NCBI RefSeq assembly: GCF_025698545.1
Contig: NC_068572.1
Coordinates: 4,464,001-4,528,000 of the forward strand
Direction: 5' to 3'
Source of the DNA: Gossypium raimondii
Lineage: Eukaryota; Streptophyta; Magnoliopsida; Malvales; Malvaceae
Length of the DNA: 64,000 bases
Every line of letters starts with the position of its first letter. Positions within the stretch are counted from its first letter, which is position 1. The translations under genes and the position numbers were made by a program. Below are positions 35,405-46,076 of the stretch, one piece after another. Under the pieces are notes generated by a model. That model was not told where the DNA came from and made no database searches. It saw only the letters and a program-made list of their open reading frames with translations.

Positions 35405-36317
35405 ATAATTGTAATTTTCGAGTCAAAGTTAATTCGAATCTTATCTAACTTTAAACAGATATGAATACATTTTTTTTAATTAAAAATCTGATTTAATTTC
35501 AATTTTGAAATAATAAATCGGTCAATTTTATATTATTTTAGGAGAAAAGGAATGAATATTCTTAGGTCTTAATCATTAATTTATATCAATTTTGGATTTC
35601 CATATCTTCATAAATCTTTTTTAATTACTTACGTAATTATATATTTTCATTAATTATTTTTAAATATATTAGATAAATATTTTAATATTATATTTAAGCT
35701 CGCACCAACCAATCAAACATCAAGACTAAAATACCCTTTTACTTACAAAATAAAATTATTATAACAACATTTTTGTTTGGTTTTTTTTATAAATATCTAA
35801 TTTATTTTAAATTTTAAATTGGAAAATGTACCATATAAAATTATGATAACAATGCATGAATAATTACGTGAGATAAATATTTGTCCAATAATTACGTGTA
35901 CTGATTATATGGCGGAAGACGTAGCTTCGTTGGAAAATGACTGATTCATCCTTCGCGTAGCTTCCACAACTTGGCCACTTTGATTAAGGACCAATGCTTA
36001 GAATGAAAAATAAGTAACAGTTATATTTTATAATTTATCAAACGAAAGTAATGGTATTTCTTTAAATTTTAATTAAATTAACTTTAATTATTTATTATTG
36101 TATGTGATAATAATAAATTAGCATAATTTGAACAAAAATGCTTGTACAACAATATCAACACCTACCAAAGCATTACTAGTAAAGTTATTCTGTAAAATAT
36201 TAGGAGCAATTTTGAAATATTTTAAAGGAGTCTAGATTAAATAAAAATAAAAAGTTATTTAAAAATCTTAGTCATATTTATAGTTTTTTTTAAATAATTT
36301 TATTATAGGTTCTAATT
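35401..36317. other. AT-rich intergenic sequence
   Basis: No gene or clear repeat structure seen. Confidence 0.5.
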
Positions 36318-36738
36318 ATGATCCTATTTGGCAATTCGTTGATAGCTGATTGTTTATTGCAGTGGCTGGTTTGACCAACTAATTCTATTAATTGTTTGTT
36401 TAAAAGTGTTTGGTAAAACTTAACAGATAGCTGAAAGCTGATAGATGTAAAATGGCAAATAAGGACATGCCACAAATAAGAACATGTGGCAAAATGAGTA
36501 ATTTTTTAGCAAACATGATTAGATATGTCATTTTACATATCTCATTCCCAATCAGCTGTGAAAAACATTGCCCATCCTTACGTTTTTTATTTTTATTTGG
36601 AGGTTTTAGCTCAACGAGCTCTTGTAAACATTCATTCACCAAACACTACAATTAGAGGATTTGACTACTCAAGCATCCATTTGTGCTCAAATCAACTAAA
36701 AAATAGTCAAAACTCTGTTTACCAAACACCCTTTATAT
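36318..36738. mobile_element. Probable hAT-type MITE
   Basis: The left end tatttggcaattc and right end gtttaccaaacacccttta form diverged terminal inverted repeats of the TTTGGYAAA kind, and paired words (agctgaaagctgat, caatcagctgtg) occur inside. The target duplication is not clear. Confidence 0.4.
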
Positions 36739-36744
36739 TTGTTC

Positions 36745-36885
36745 TTTTTTATATAATGTCTAGAACTACTAATAGCCCATCCCCAACCCATAAATAGGAG
36801 GATAATATGCTTCAGCGCACTCAAACATATATCTTCCTGTATTGAATAATGTTCATGCCAATTGAACTAAGACTTAATCAGATAA
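36745..36885 (+). repeat. Dispersed repeat with cccaacccataaatagg
   Basis: The same sequence (ccccaacccataaataggaggataat, then cttca-cgcactc, ctaagactyaatca) recurs at 63540-63660, and a diverged piece at 49985-50040. No coding content. Confidence 0.55.
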
Positions 36886-38962
36886 TCATATTTATAGTTA
36901 TGTATTTACAATTCAATCTAAAATAAAAAAGAATATTTGTTATTAAATAATAATTTAAAGTAAATAGGAGTAATTCATATGTATGAAATCTTTAGTCATC
37001 CTATATGAATGGAATCTAGGAGAGAGAGCGAAACTGTTAATTACAAAGAGTCCAAACAAACTGAAATCTAAGATCATCATCATAACTGCATCAACACCGT
37101 CTGGTCAGTATCAGTGGGACCCGTTGGTTTTTGGACGGTTCAGATATTTCTGGAATATTGAAGCATTAGCCTTTCCCATCATGAAGTTTCTTTAGCGTAC
37201 GGTTAATTTTTCAGATTTAATTCACACTTTAATCCCTGAAATATATCATTTTTTTCACTTTGCTTTTTAAGGTTGTTTTTAGACTTTAGTCACTAATATT
37301 ATTAGATGTTTCTATTTTAATCTCTAATTTTATCAGACGTCGCTGGTTGAATCATTTAGAAGTTAAAAAGAAGCCGACTTCATTTACAAAAAAAACTTTG
37401 AAAAATATATAAATAAAATTATATTTTTTAAATTTAAAATATGTTAGAATTATTTTTAAAAATAATAAAATTTATTAAAAACAATTCAAGAATTATAAAA
37501 AACTATTAGATATTGTAAATATTGTAAAAAATATAAAATGATTAGAAATCATAAAAGATTATAAAAATATTAAAATTATTCAAAATAGTAATAATTGTTA
37601 TGTCATACATTCGCTAATTACATTTAAAATATTAAAATTGTATATAGTAATACAATCAATTTTTATAAAAACTATATTTAAAAATATTTTAATGAAAATT
37701 AAATGATTTTTATATCAAATTATTAATATTTAATTTTAGTACTTCATCTTTGTTATTGGCAACATATTTATTTGATTTGGCTCCTATTTAATGTTTGGAG
37801 CAAGCTTCATTTATCCATGATCGTGCACATGCTCTTTTTATTTTTATCAAAGTTTTTAGAATGATCAAACACTCAATAATAATTTTTAAGATTTTGGTCT
37901 TTAGATAGTAAAAGAAAATTTAGAATAATCAAAATATTGTTTAAGTTATTATTTAATTAAAATAATAATATTTTTATTATTTAAATAATTTGAAAAAAAA
38001 GTATCCAATTTAGTCATCTAAAATCTACCAATTATAAATTTTGATTGATTGAATTATAAAATAATTATCGTAGCCAAGAGACAACGATCTAATGTCTAAG
38101 CTTAGTAAATGTGACTTATAAAATTTTAAAAATATTAAAATATCTAAAATCTACCAATTATAAATTTTGATTGATTGAATTATAAAATAATTTTTCTATT
38201 TTTCATTTTAAGAATTTTCATATGATGATGTCATTGTAAGGTCATCATATGACACATGACAATATATTATTGGTTGGGTATCCTAGACTAAACTAGGAAT
38301 GTCCAATAATGTTAAGGACTAAAGTGGGCTCAAAAAAAATTTTACATACCAAAGTGAGAAAAGGGATATACTTCAAGGACTAAAGTGCGTATTAAGCCTC
38401 TGTTTTATTATTATTACTATTATTATTTTTTTAGGCTTAATGTATCATTTGATACAACAGTTTTGCTTTAATGTGTATTATTTTCTTCAAGGACTAAAGT
38501 GTGTGTTAAGCCAAATACTATTATTTTATGTGGCCCAATGAATGTTAAACACACGTACTTTAGGGAAAAAAACATAGGTACTTAATTGGAACAAAGAAAA
38601 AACTCAGATACCAAATTAAATGTTGAAGCCAAATTTAGGTATCAAATTGGGACAAAAGAAAAACCTCAAGTATCAAATTAGAAAAAGTTCAAATACCAAC
38701 ATGAATATTAAAGAGAAGCTTAAGTACAAAACTGAGATAAAAAATTTAAATACCAAATTAAAAATTAAAATTAAAATTATATATAAAATAACATACTAAC
38801 ATTATTAATAATTTCATTTTTCACGTGCATTGACATTGAATTTAACAAAAAAACAATGCACCAATATAAAAATGGAGGGCCACAGCGATGTACAAGGTAC
38901 AACCAACTGCTGAAAAGTACATGTTGGAAATTATTTTCTAACCGCGTTTCCGATATGTATTT
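36886..38962. other. AT-rich intergenic sequence
   Basis: No gene recognised. Contains the 51-bp direct duplication listed below and tracts of the form gtatcaaattgggac / gtaccaaattaaa (38580-38770) that repeat irregularly. Confidence 0.5.
38016..38192. repeat. Perfect 51-bp direct repeat
   Basis: 38016-38066 and 38142-38192 are identical (atctaaaatctacc...ataaaataatt), with 126 bp between their starts. Confidence 0.9.
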
Positions 38963-39956
38963 GGCTTTTTTACGGCAATAATATAAAAATAATTAATTAC
39001 AAAAATAGGTTAGTTTAAAAATTATTTACAAAAATAAATTCTTTTGAACAGTTCTTGTAGGTGCCGTCTGACATACCGATAATATCACTCTCATTTTTTT
39101 TAAATTATCAGTTAATTATTAGTTTCTTAAAAAAAGAATTTTTTTGGTACAGCTATTGTGTCAGACGACACCGATATATATTTTTTTCCAAAATACTCGA
39201 GAAAATACGGATATATCAAAAAAATATATTTTTTTAATAGTATTGTTGGCGCATCATACAGCACCAGGGAAAATAAAAAGTTGACTGGAAATGAAAAAAA
39301 AAAAGGAGAGCAAAAGCTAAAAAATAGCCCTAGAAAAAGAAGAGTAGTAAAAACTCCATATTTACATGCAAAACTGTTTCCTTCATCTTTTGTAAGAAAA
39401 CAAAACTAAAAACTTTGGGTCTTCACTTTTTGTTGTCAGCTCTACTTTGCTTCTCTTCCCTAATTTTCAAATGTTGAGAAAACTAAATATCCTCAAATGT
39501 TGAGAAAGATTAAATGTTTTCAAAGATACAAAAGAAAAGTTGATTAAAATATAGAACAGTACAGTTAGACAGAATAAACAGTTTAACTGACATCATTACA
39601 AAGAAAAAAAAAAGAAATAACTTTTAAAATTCTCTATCTAACTGTACTATTCTATATTTTTATTTCCAGTTAAATTTTTTTAAATTTTGCCAGTGCCGGT
39701 GTACCTTATTGGATATATCTGTATTTTCTCGAGTATCTTGAAAAATATATATCGGTGCCGCCTGACATAGTGGAGGCACCAATTTTTTTAAATCAATGAT
39801 TGGCTGATGATTAAGGGAAAAATGAGGGTGGTACCGCTAGTATGTCGAGCGGCATCAGCAGGAACTGTTCAAAACAACCTATTTTCGTAAATAATTTTGA
39901 CTCTGGCCTATTTTTGTAATTAATTATTATTTTTATATTATTGCTGTAAAAAAGCC
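38963..39956. mobile_element. Foldback element with 250-bp inverted arms
   Basis: The left arm 38963-39217 and right arm 39711-39956 are inverted copies (ggcttttttacggcaataat against attattgctgtaaaaaagcc; gtcagacgacaccgatatat against atatatcggtgccgcctgac). A second, smaller inverted pair lies inside (39546-39575 with 39629-39660, aatatagaa-agtacagttaga). Long inverted arms without a transposase suggest a non-autonomous Mutator-like or foldback element. I could not find a convincing target duplication. Confidence 0.75.
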
Positions 39957-40513
39957 ACTGTTTACAGTGCAATTCTATAGACATTATTTACAGTGTAAAT
40001 AACTCTCAGCTACTTGCGAAACAAACATTGAGAATTATTGCAAGATGGACTGTAATTATAATTAAGACTTTGAAGGCAAAGTATTATGCGCTGTAAAATG
40101 TTCTGTGTGAAGTCCACATATCAGAAACACCTAAAGAGAGTTTGATAAAAAATGGAAGGTCTTAAGGAAGCTCCTCATTATATATTTTTGTACAAGATTT
40201 CTTATAATTGCTTCCCTATGAAATATGAGTTTTCAAAGAGAGTTTTGTCTACTTTGTAATGATTGTGTGCTGATTTGAGAATGGGTGATATGGGAAGCTA
40301 GAAATGTTGCTATCTTTGAAAAATCCAACCTAAACCCACTCAAGACTTTGCAACTGGTTAACAATTGGGTCTTTTCAATTATGAACACAAATTTTAGGTT
40401 TCAACTTTGAGTTGGCAAAAGATTCTCGTTTCAATCAAAGATCCAAACGAGGATTGCTTTCATCGATCAAAATGTCCTCATAAGGTTTGAAAAATGAGTA
40501 AGAAAATGCAAGA
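39957..40513 (+). other. Intergenic, possible LINE remnant
   Basis: 40290-40400 can be read as WEARNVAIFEKSNLNPLKTL, which resembles the region after the zinc-binding domain of plant LINE polymerases (WRARN..IFE). There are stops on both sides. Nothing else is recognised. Confidence 0.3.
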
Positions 40514-40518
40514 TACTT

Positions 40519-40957
40519 GTTAGAATTATATAACTCAAATTCTAAGAGATTGCTTGCAAGTCAAGTTAAACAAAATATATTTTCTTTTTAGAAGATTTAG
40601 TATTTATTAGTATAATATATTTAGCATTTATTATCATAGTTTATTTGACTTACTAATTTAGCCTATAAATAGGTTCTTTTACAACATTAGAAAATAAATC
40701 TGTTAGAGATTAGAACTCATAACATATTTAGAGAACTTTGTGTTTATGTTTTGAGGATTCTTTGTTTTCGGATTTTCAAGGTTTAGTTTTTATCTCCATC
40801 TTTTGTACTCTTCGTTCTTTTGCCATTATAGTAAAATCATCTTTGTATTGGGTTTTTATCCTCTTTGGAGGGGTTTTTCCATGTTAAATTTGTGTGCTCA
40901 ATTTCTCAATTTATTTCGCTATTTTTTACTTGTTGTTTAATTGGGCCGATCCTAACA
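40519..40957 (+). repeat. 5' LTR of the copia element
   Basis: TGTTAG...CCTAACA, 439 bp, with cctataaataggttc at 40670-40684 as the TATA region. Confidence 0.9.
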
Positions 40958-41005
40958 AGTGGTATCAGAGTTAGTTCAATTTTCATAGATCAGCCCGTTC
41001 AGAGA

Positions 41006-41085
41006 TGGCAGCAACAAGGTTTGAAATTGAGAAGTTCGATGGTGAGACAAATTTCAATCTATGGCAAGTTTGGATGATGGCAATT
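41006..41085 (+). pseudogene. Copia gag, first 26 codons
   Basis: Starts MAATRFEIEKFDGETNFN, then LWQVWMMAI, 35 bp after the primer-binding site, and is cut in the codon region MMAI by the gypsy insertion. The continuation is at 47492. Confidence 0.85.
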
Positions 41086-41087
41086 AA

Positions 41088-42494
41088 TGATAGAGGATCG
41101 CGCGCGGACCAAGATCGAGTTGCCAAGTCACGGAAAACTCCTATGAAAACGCTAGATGCTTGGATCTGAAACGAAACAGAAAATTAAACTTAGAATCAAC
41201 AGATCTGAAACAAAACACCCAAAACAACAAAGAATCAGCCAAGAATTGAAACACTTATTAATAGGGATTCTTGGAAGCCAAAAACACGAAATTGAACTTC
41301 AAGAAAAGTCTCCAATCAGCCGAATCTTACAAGTAAACACAAAACAAAAAAATTAGACTCAACAGATCACGAAACCCTAAATTGAAGTAGAACTAGATTT
41401 TGTGTGGCAAGAAAAAGAAGAATTATGAATCAAGAACGATTCTTGATGCCTAAGACTGGTGCCGAACAGATTCTTGAAGATTAAAAGGGTTGGAAACGCA
41501 ACAAGAGAGATTAAAACAATTTAATCAATGAATCAGCACAAGCAGAAAAATTAAAGAGGAATAAATAGCAAGAAAATAAAGAAAAGTCCTGAGAAGCCTT
41601 GAAACCAAGAAAGATTTCACAACTCCCTTCAAACGGCTCTAATCTCCCCTCCAATGTAGAACAATGGCAAGAAGAAGGCTGAAGATGGCTCCCACAATAA
41701 AAAAGATTGTTAAAACTACTTCTAAAGAAAACTCAAGAGAGAATTCTTGGAGAAAACTTAAAGAGAATTTTTCACTTAATAAAATTTGATTTCAATGTGT
41801 TGTGTGTGTGGGTGGCTGGCCAAGCCTTACATATATAGGCCTACTACTACTTTCCTAATCCTATTAGGAAAACTAATAAAAAACCTAATTGTTTGACTTT
41901 TAAAGGAAAATTCGGCCAAGGCCTTTAAATGGGCCTCTTGGACTGAATGTTTACATAGAATTTGATTCATAAAGTCTAAAAATTAAACTAAGTATTTAAA
42001 GAATTAAAACTTAACAAATTGGGCCATTTTAACAATTTGGCCTGATTTTCAACTAAGTCTAGTTTGAACTTCTTGATTGGGCTTGGAACATCTTATTGGG
42101 CCGTGTCTTCAAGAACATGGGCTTGTGATCCGTTCTCTCCCGAAATTGGTTCGTTGATGCTCGTAACTGAAATCCAATGCGCCTTAGCTGCAAGATTCGG
42201 TTTCTTGGACCAAGATTTCCAAGATTTGAAATCTTGATTTTCTTGATTCTTGAAATCGCTCAAAATAGCAAAATTGGACCAAGATTCAATTTCTTGATTT
42301 TCTGTAAAACAAGAAAGTGAATCTTGATTTTCTTTTTCCTTTATATACGCGTCTAAGGCCTTGCTAATGAAGCCTTGAATGATTCCATTAGTTTCATACG
42401 CATTTGCCTGGCCTTTGACCTTGTTATTGGGCCTTGTGGTAATTTGAGCCCATCACGTCCTTGAGCTTGAATTGGGCCTTTGTAACTCGTATCA
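41088..42494 (-). repeat. 3' LTR of the gypsy element
   Basis: 1407 bp, TGATAC...CTATCA on the minus strand. The minus-strand frame 42663-42424 runs from the interior into this LTR. Confidence 0.88.
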
Positions 42495-42663
42495 TTCCCC
42501 CTTCCTTAAAAAGATTCGTCTTCGTATCTGAAAAATCAAATGGAGATAAGTCAGCGACATTGAAAGTAGAACTTACATTGTACTTACCGGGTAGATCAAT
42601 TTTGTATGCATTATCATTGATCCGCTCGAGTACTTGAAAAGGTCCATCGCCTCTTGGATCCAA
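42424..42663 (-). pseudogene. Gypsy integrase C-terminal remnant
   Basis: 79 codons reading DPRGDGPFQVLERINDNAYK, then IDLPGKYNVSSTFNVADLSP. This is the well-conserved tail that follows the integrase core in many plant gypsy polyproteins (GPF.V..R...NAY.L.LP......FNV.DL..). Its stop lies inside the 3' LTR. The integrase core itself is absent upstream. Confidence 0.8.
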
Positions 42664-43037
42664 CTTGGTCTTTCAGCAAATTGAATGAGCTCAAGATACA
42701 ATGAATTCAGCAGCAAGACAAAGTAAAATTCGGCTGAATTTAGACATATTAAATCAAAAACAAGACACATTAATTAGATGTAATGAAACAGGCTTATTTA
42801 TGCTATGTAATAACTAAAACATATTAAAAGCATGCATGAAACACATTAAACACAAATAATTAAATTTGTCCAGATTTAAACAAATTAATTACTAACACTT
42901 ATTTAAGCTGAACTAAAATTAATTCTAACACTTATTTGAGCTGACCTAAATTTAATAAACTAACTCATTTAATTTATTACAGCAAATTAAAAATGCATGA
43001 AATTAAATAAAATCGAATTATGCTCAACGAGCTAGAA

Positions 43038-44132
43038 TCAGCTCGAATTGAACTCCGTGGAGCCGGAACAAGTTAATTTAGCTTGCGAAAGTTTTCGAAT
43101 GGCGCTTGATGAAATGAACCAAGGGCATTTTTGGGGCAGGGTCGTATCATCTCCCCCTTCTTCGAAGCGACTTGTTCTCAAGTCGATGCGTTGGTTCACT
43201 CGAACATAGCTCCTCTTACTCGACTTTCCTCGATCGAATGGGACTAATGGCAATTGAGTCCACTGAAAAGAATAGCCATGAGTTAGTAAATAGCAACGCA
43301 AACAAACTTGATGTCCAATCATAAGCATAACAAAACAAGTATAACACATGCGAATGGACAGATTCAGATTACCATGCAAACAAGCTAATTTACTTGCTAA
43401 TGCCTCGTCAAATATTCGAAACAAAAATGGACATGTTTTAAGGCATTCAATCATCTCAAATTGTTTCCACAAACCATGAATAAATCGCGAGTAATAAATC
43501 AAATGGTAAACGTAATCGTCACAAGTAGGTATTTGAAAAGGTTCACACAGTTCACAGAGTTGCACAATCATACCATGCATTAATCGACGGACTATAGATT
43601 CACTCACACATGCATCATAAAACTTATCAAAAACAATAATCTTTTTATCAACCATAAAAAAAGATAGATCATCAATAAATAAAATAGGACAGTCAAGCAC
43701 GTTTCGATCTAAGTGTTTTACAAAAATTAAATCATCAACACGATCTTTGTCACTATCCGAGGAGTACAAAAGTGTTTCAAAAGTTTCAAGTATCTTACCT
43801 TTATAAGCAGAAGAATAAGGGTCGATTTTACCTTTTCCATTTAATACAAACCTTCGCTCATCGGGGGCATAGTGTAGTCGAAGCTCCGTTGTTGAGTTAA
43901 CCTTTGTCAAATGGAACTCAAACTTCATGTACAACCACAGAAACTGTTTAAGGCATGAATATAAATTGAAAACAAATTTGACAAATTTCGTTACCTTTTT
44001 CAAAAACCAAGTATCAAAACAATAGAAAGTATCTGCACATAATAGATTATGCTTGATTTTCGAACAAAATATACCAAAACAGATTCCGGGTTTAAAAACT
44101 TGATTTTGATTAGTCATGCCGAAGTGTAACAA
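43038..44132 (-). CDS. Unrecognised 364-residue protein in gypsy element
   Basis: The longest open frame in the window. I do not recognise residues 1 to about 310: rich in Cys, Phe, Tyr and Leu, with LRLHYAPDERRFVLNGKGK near residue 82 and a stretch dense in hydrophobic segments and CYTC/CLRCYL cysteine pairs from about 255. Only the last ~60 residues look like plant gypsy tail sequence (NQRIDLRTSRFEEGGDDTTL). It follows, after a frame break at 44114-44132, the 92-codon frame at 44392-44114. It occupies the place where pol should be. It could be a captured host sequence, an envelope-like or accessory frame, or a decayed pol beyond recognition; no catalytic motif supports the last. Whether its ATG is the real start is unknown. 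Confidence 0.5.
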   Translation of the reverse strand: MLHFGMTNQNQVFKPGICFGIFCSKIKHNLLCADTFYCFDTWFLKKVTKFVKFVFNLYSCLKQFLWLYMKFEFHLTKVNSTTELRLHYAPDERRFVLNGKGKIDPYSSAYKGKILETFETLLYSSDSDKDRVDDLIFVKHLDRNVLDCPILFIDDLSFFMVDKKIIVFDKFYDACVSESIVRRLMHGMIVQLCELCEPFQIPTCDDYVYHLIYYSRFIHGLWKQFEMIECLKTCPFLFRIFDEALASKLACLHGNLNLSIRMCYTCFVMLMIGHQVCLRCYLLTHGYSFQWTQLPLVPFDRGKSSKRSYVRVNQRIDLRTSRFEEGGDDTTLPQKCPWFISSSAIRKLSQAKLTCSGSTEFNSS

Positions 44133-44812
44133 AGATTTTTCATTAAACCAATCAAGTTAAACCATGAGGATTTTCGCATACATACCAACATACATTCAAA
44201 ACTTTTTTTATTCTCCAAAACAGATTTGCACAAATTCGCAAATTTTACACAAGGCAAATCAAAAGAATAACAACTCACGCTTCCTTTCGTAATGACTTTA
44301 TCAACCACAATCGAAGAATAACAATTAATCGGATCAAAATGAGGGGATCTTTTAAGAACTAAGTCACCAAAAGTTTCATAAATAATTTTCAAATCTGCAC
44401 AGGACTCGGTTGCTAAAATTTCCTTACCTCGCTTACCTTCAGGCTCATGTAGTGTGATTTCATCTTCAACCTTGCCTATGTTGATCGTATGAAAGCGTCT
44501 TTCATCGGAAAGGTATTGAAGTTGAAAGTTATCTTTCAGTCTTTCGGAAACCTAAAAAGTAGCAACACAACAAAAATTCATATCTTGGTTAGTGGAAACA
44601 TTCCTCACTACTCGTTCCTCGTCTTTTTTCTTTTGTTTCTTTTTCTAACTCATTTTCTCTTCTTTCTTCAATTTCTTTTTCAATTTTCTTGTCTGTTTCA
44701 CATTCCTTTTCATTCTCAATCTCTTTTTGCTCTTTTTCATTCTGTTTTTCTTTTTCGATTTCTTTTTCTGTCTTCCTTTCATTACAAGATAGAGATGTTA
44801 CAAATGAATTAG
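44114..44812 (-). pseudogene. Upstream part of the unrecognised coding region
   Basis: 44392-44114 (92 codons) and, in the same frame but behind a stop, upstream sequence to about 44550 containing LQYLSDERRFHTIN. Before this, 44800-44600 encodes a run of alternating Glu/Lys residues (EKEIEKEKQNEKEQKEIE). The LQYLSDERRF word resembles LHYAPDERRF of the following frame, so the region may contain two related units. Stops and frame shifts show decay. Confidence 0.45.
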
Positions 44813-44828
44813 AACGAAAAGACTCTCG

Positions 44829-45353
44829 TTAGGTATGTACGGAATGACTTGCATATGAACAGTGATCACCTTTTCGAAATTGATTCTCAGTGGACGAGTT
44901 CCTTGGGGCATACGAATGATTACTTGTGATTTCTTTTCCGTCACCTTGGAAAACTTCACACTCGAAACTTGCTTTGCATCGTCTTGAATTTCTCGTTGAA
45001 TAGGAATCATAATATGAATCTCTTCTCGAATATTCGTTGGATGTTCGTCTTCTTGGCACTCTCATTTTTGCCCTTTCACTTGAATTAAGTTGTCTTCGTT
45101 GGGCTCTTTTCTCCATTCGGTCCAATCGCATCTCATTGATAGTAGCACTCAATGTTCGAAGTATGGCATTTGTTTGTTTGACTGCAGCAGTCTGTTCGTC
45201 TAACTGTTGTTGGAACTCTATAAATTTATCATGGACCTCATTATGGTCATTATTCTCATCATCGACTTGACCAATTCTATGCATCTTATTTTTTCTTTTG
45301 GAATACCTGCAAAACAAACACTCAACACTCGAAAAAAAATTAACAAACCTCAC
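44829..45353 (-). pseudogene. Gypsy gag-like N-terminal frame
   Basis: 174 codons. From the ATG near 45284 the protein reads MHRIGQVDDENNDHNEV, then a heptad-like stretch (FIEFQQQLDEQTAAVKQTNA) and an Arg/Ser-rich region (KMRVPRRRTSNEYSRRD) ending SYASHSVHT. Position (first frame after the primer-binding site and leader) and composition fit the start of a plant gypsy gag. No zinc knuckle follows. Confidence 0.5.
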
Positions 45354-46055
45354 CGTTAATCACTCAAAAAGGAAATTCAAATTCTCAAAGAGGTAGAATT
45401 CAGTCTTGTGAGTTATTTAGTAGAGTCTATATCAATCAATTAGAAAGTATATGAACCGTAACTACCAAAGAATCCTAATTGCACTAGGAGTCCAAAAAGT
45501 GACGAGGCTCCAATTGATTTGTGTCGCACCGAGGAAGAATTGTGCACACTTTTAAATCATACTAACACAAGAAACAAGAAGTGTTAGATAGTGTAAAGGA
45601 AGACTAAAAGCAAAACAAATTAAAACCTACAGCTAAGAATCAATAAAAATTGCTGACACCCGAAAACCCGAAAAAACTGCAGAGTAACTTAACAACTTCG
45701 TTCGAGGTGTTCCCGATCTCCAAAAATCACGAAATTTAAAATATAATGTCCTTAAATATTGTATATTTGATATGGAAAGTTTCAGCACTAAACTCAACCC
45801 GCTGAATATTTTTTTAATTTTTGTTTGATTTCGTCTTTTTCAATTTTTTTGACTTTTTCTACTGATTTTTTTGCGGGAAATATTTTTTAATATTCTATCA
45901 CAGTACCACAAATATACATATAAAATTTTAGACCAATCGGACAACGTTTACCTACTCAAATGAATTTTTTTCCAAAAATTTTTCTGGGTAAAAAAACTGC
46001 TATTTATTGTTTTTAAAAGGAGATCAGTTTAGAAATCAACCAAGAACACCCAAAA
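45354..46055 (-). other. Leader of the gypsy element
   Basis: About 700 bp between primer-binding site and gag-like frame. No open frame. Contains repeated atttttttt/ttttttcaattttttt tracts. Confidence 0.5.
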
Positions 46056-46074
46056 CGCCCAAAATCTGATACCA
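46056..46074 (-). promoter_or_regulatory. Primer-binding site of the gypsy element
   Basis: The complement reads TGGTATCAGATTTTGGGCG, matching the 3' end of plant initiator Met tRNA over its first ten bases. It lies two bases from the LTR end. Confidence 0.85.
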
Positions 46075-46076
46075 AA

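Noticed and set aside
36983-37195. 70-codon frame in a slightly GC-richer patch
   Set aside because: No recognisable domain, promoter or splice context; likely chance.
44489-44812. 107-codon plus-strand Phe/Leu-rich frame
   Set aside because: The complement of the Glu/Lys-rich run in the gypsy element; low-complexity antisense.
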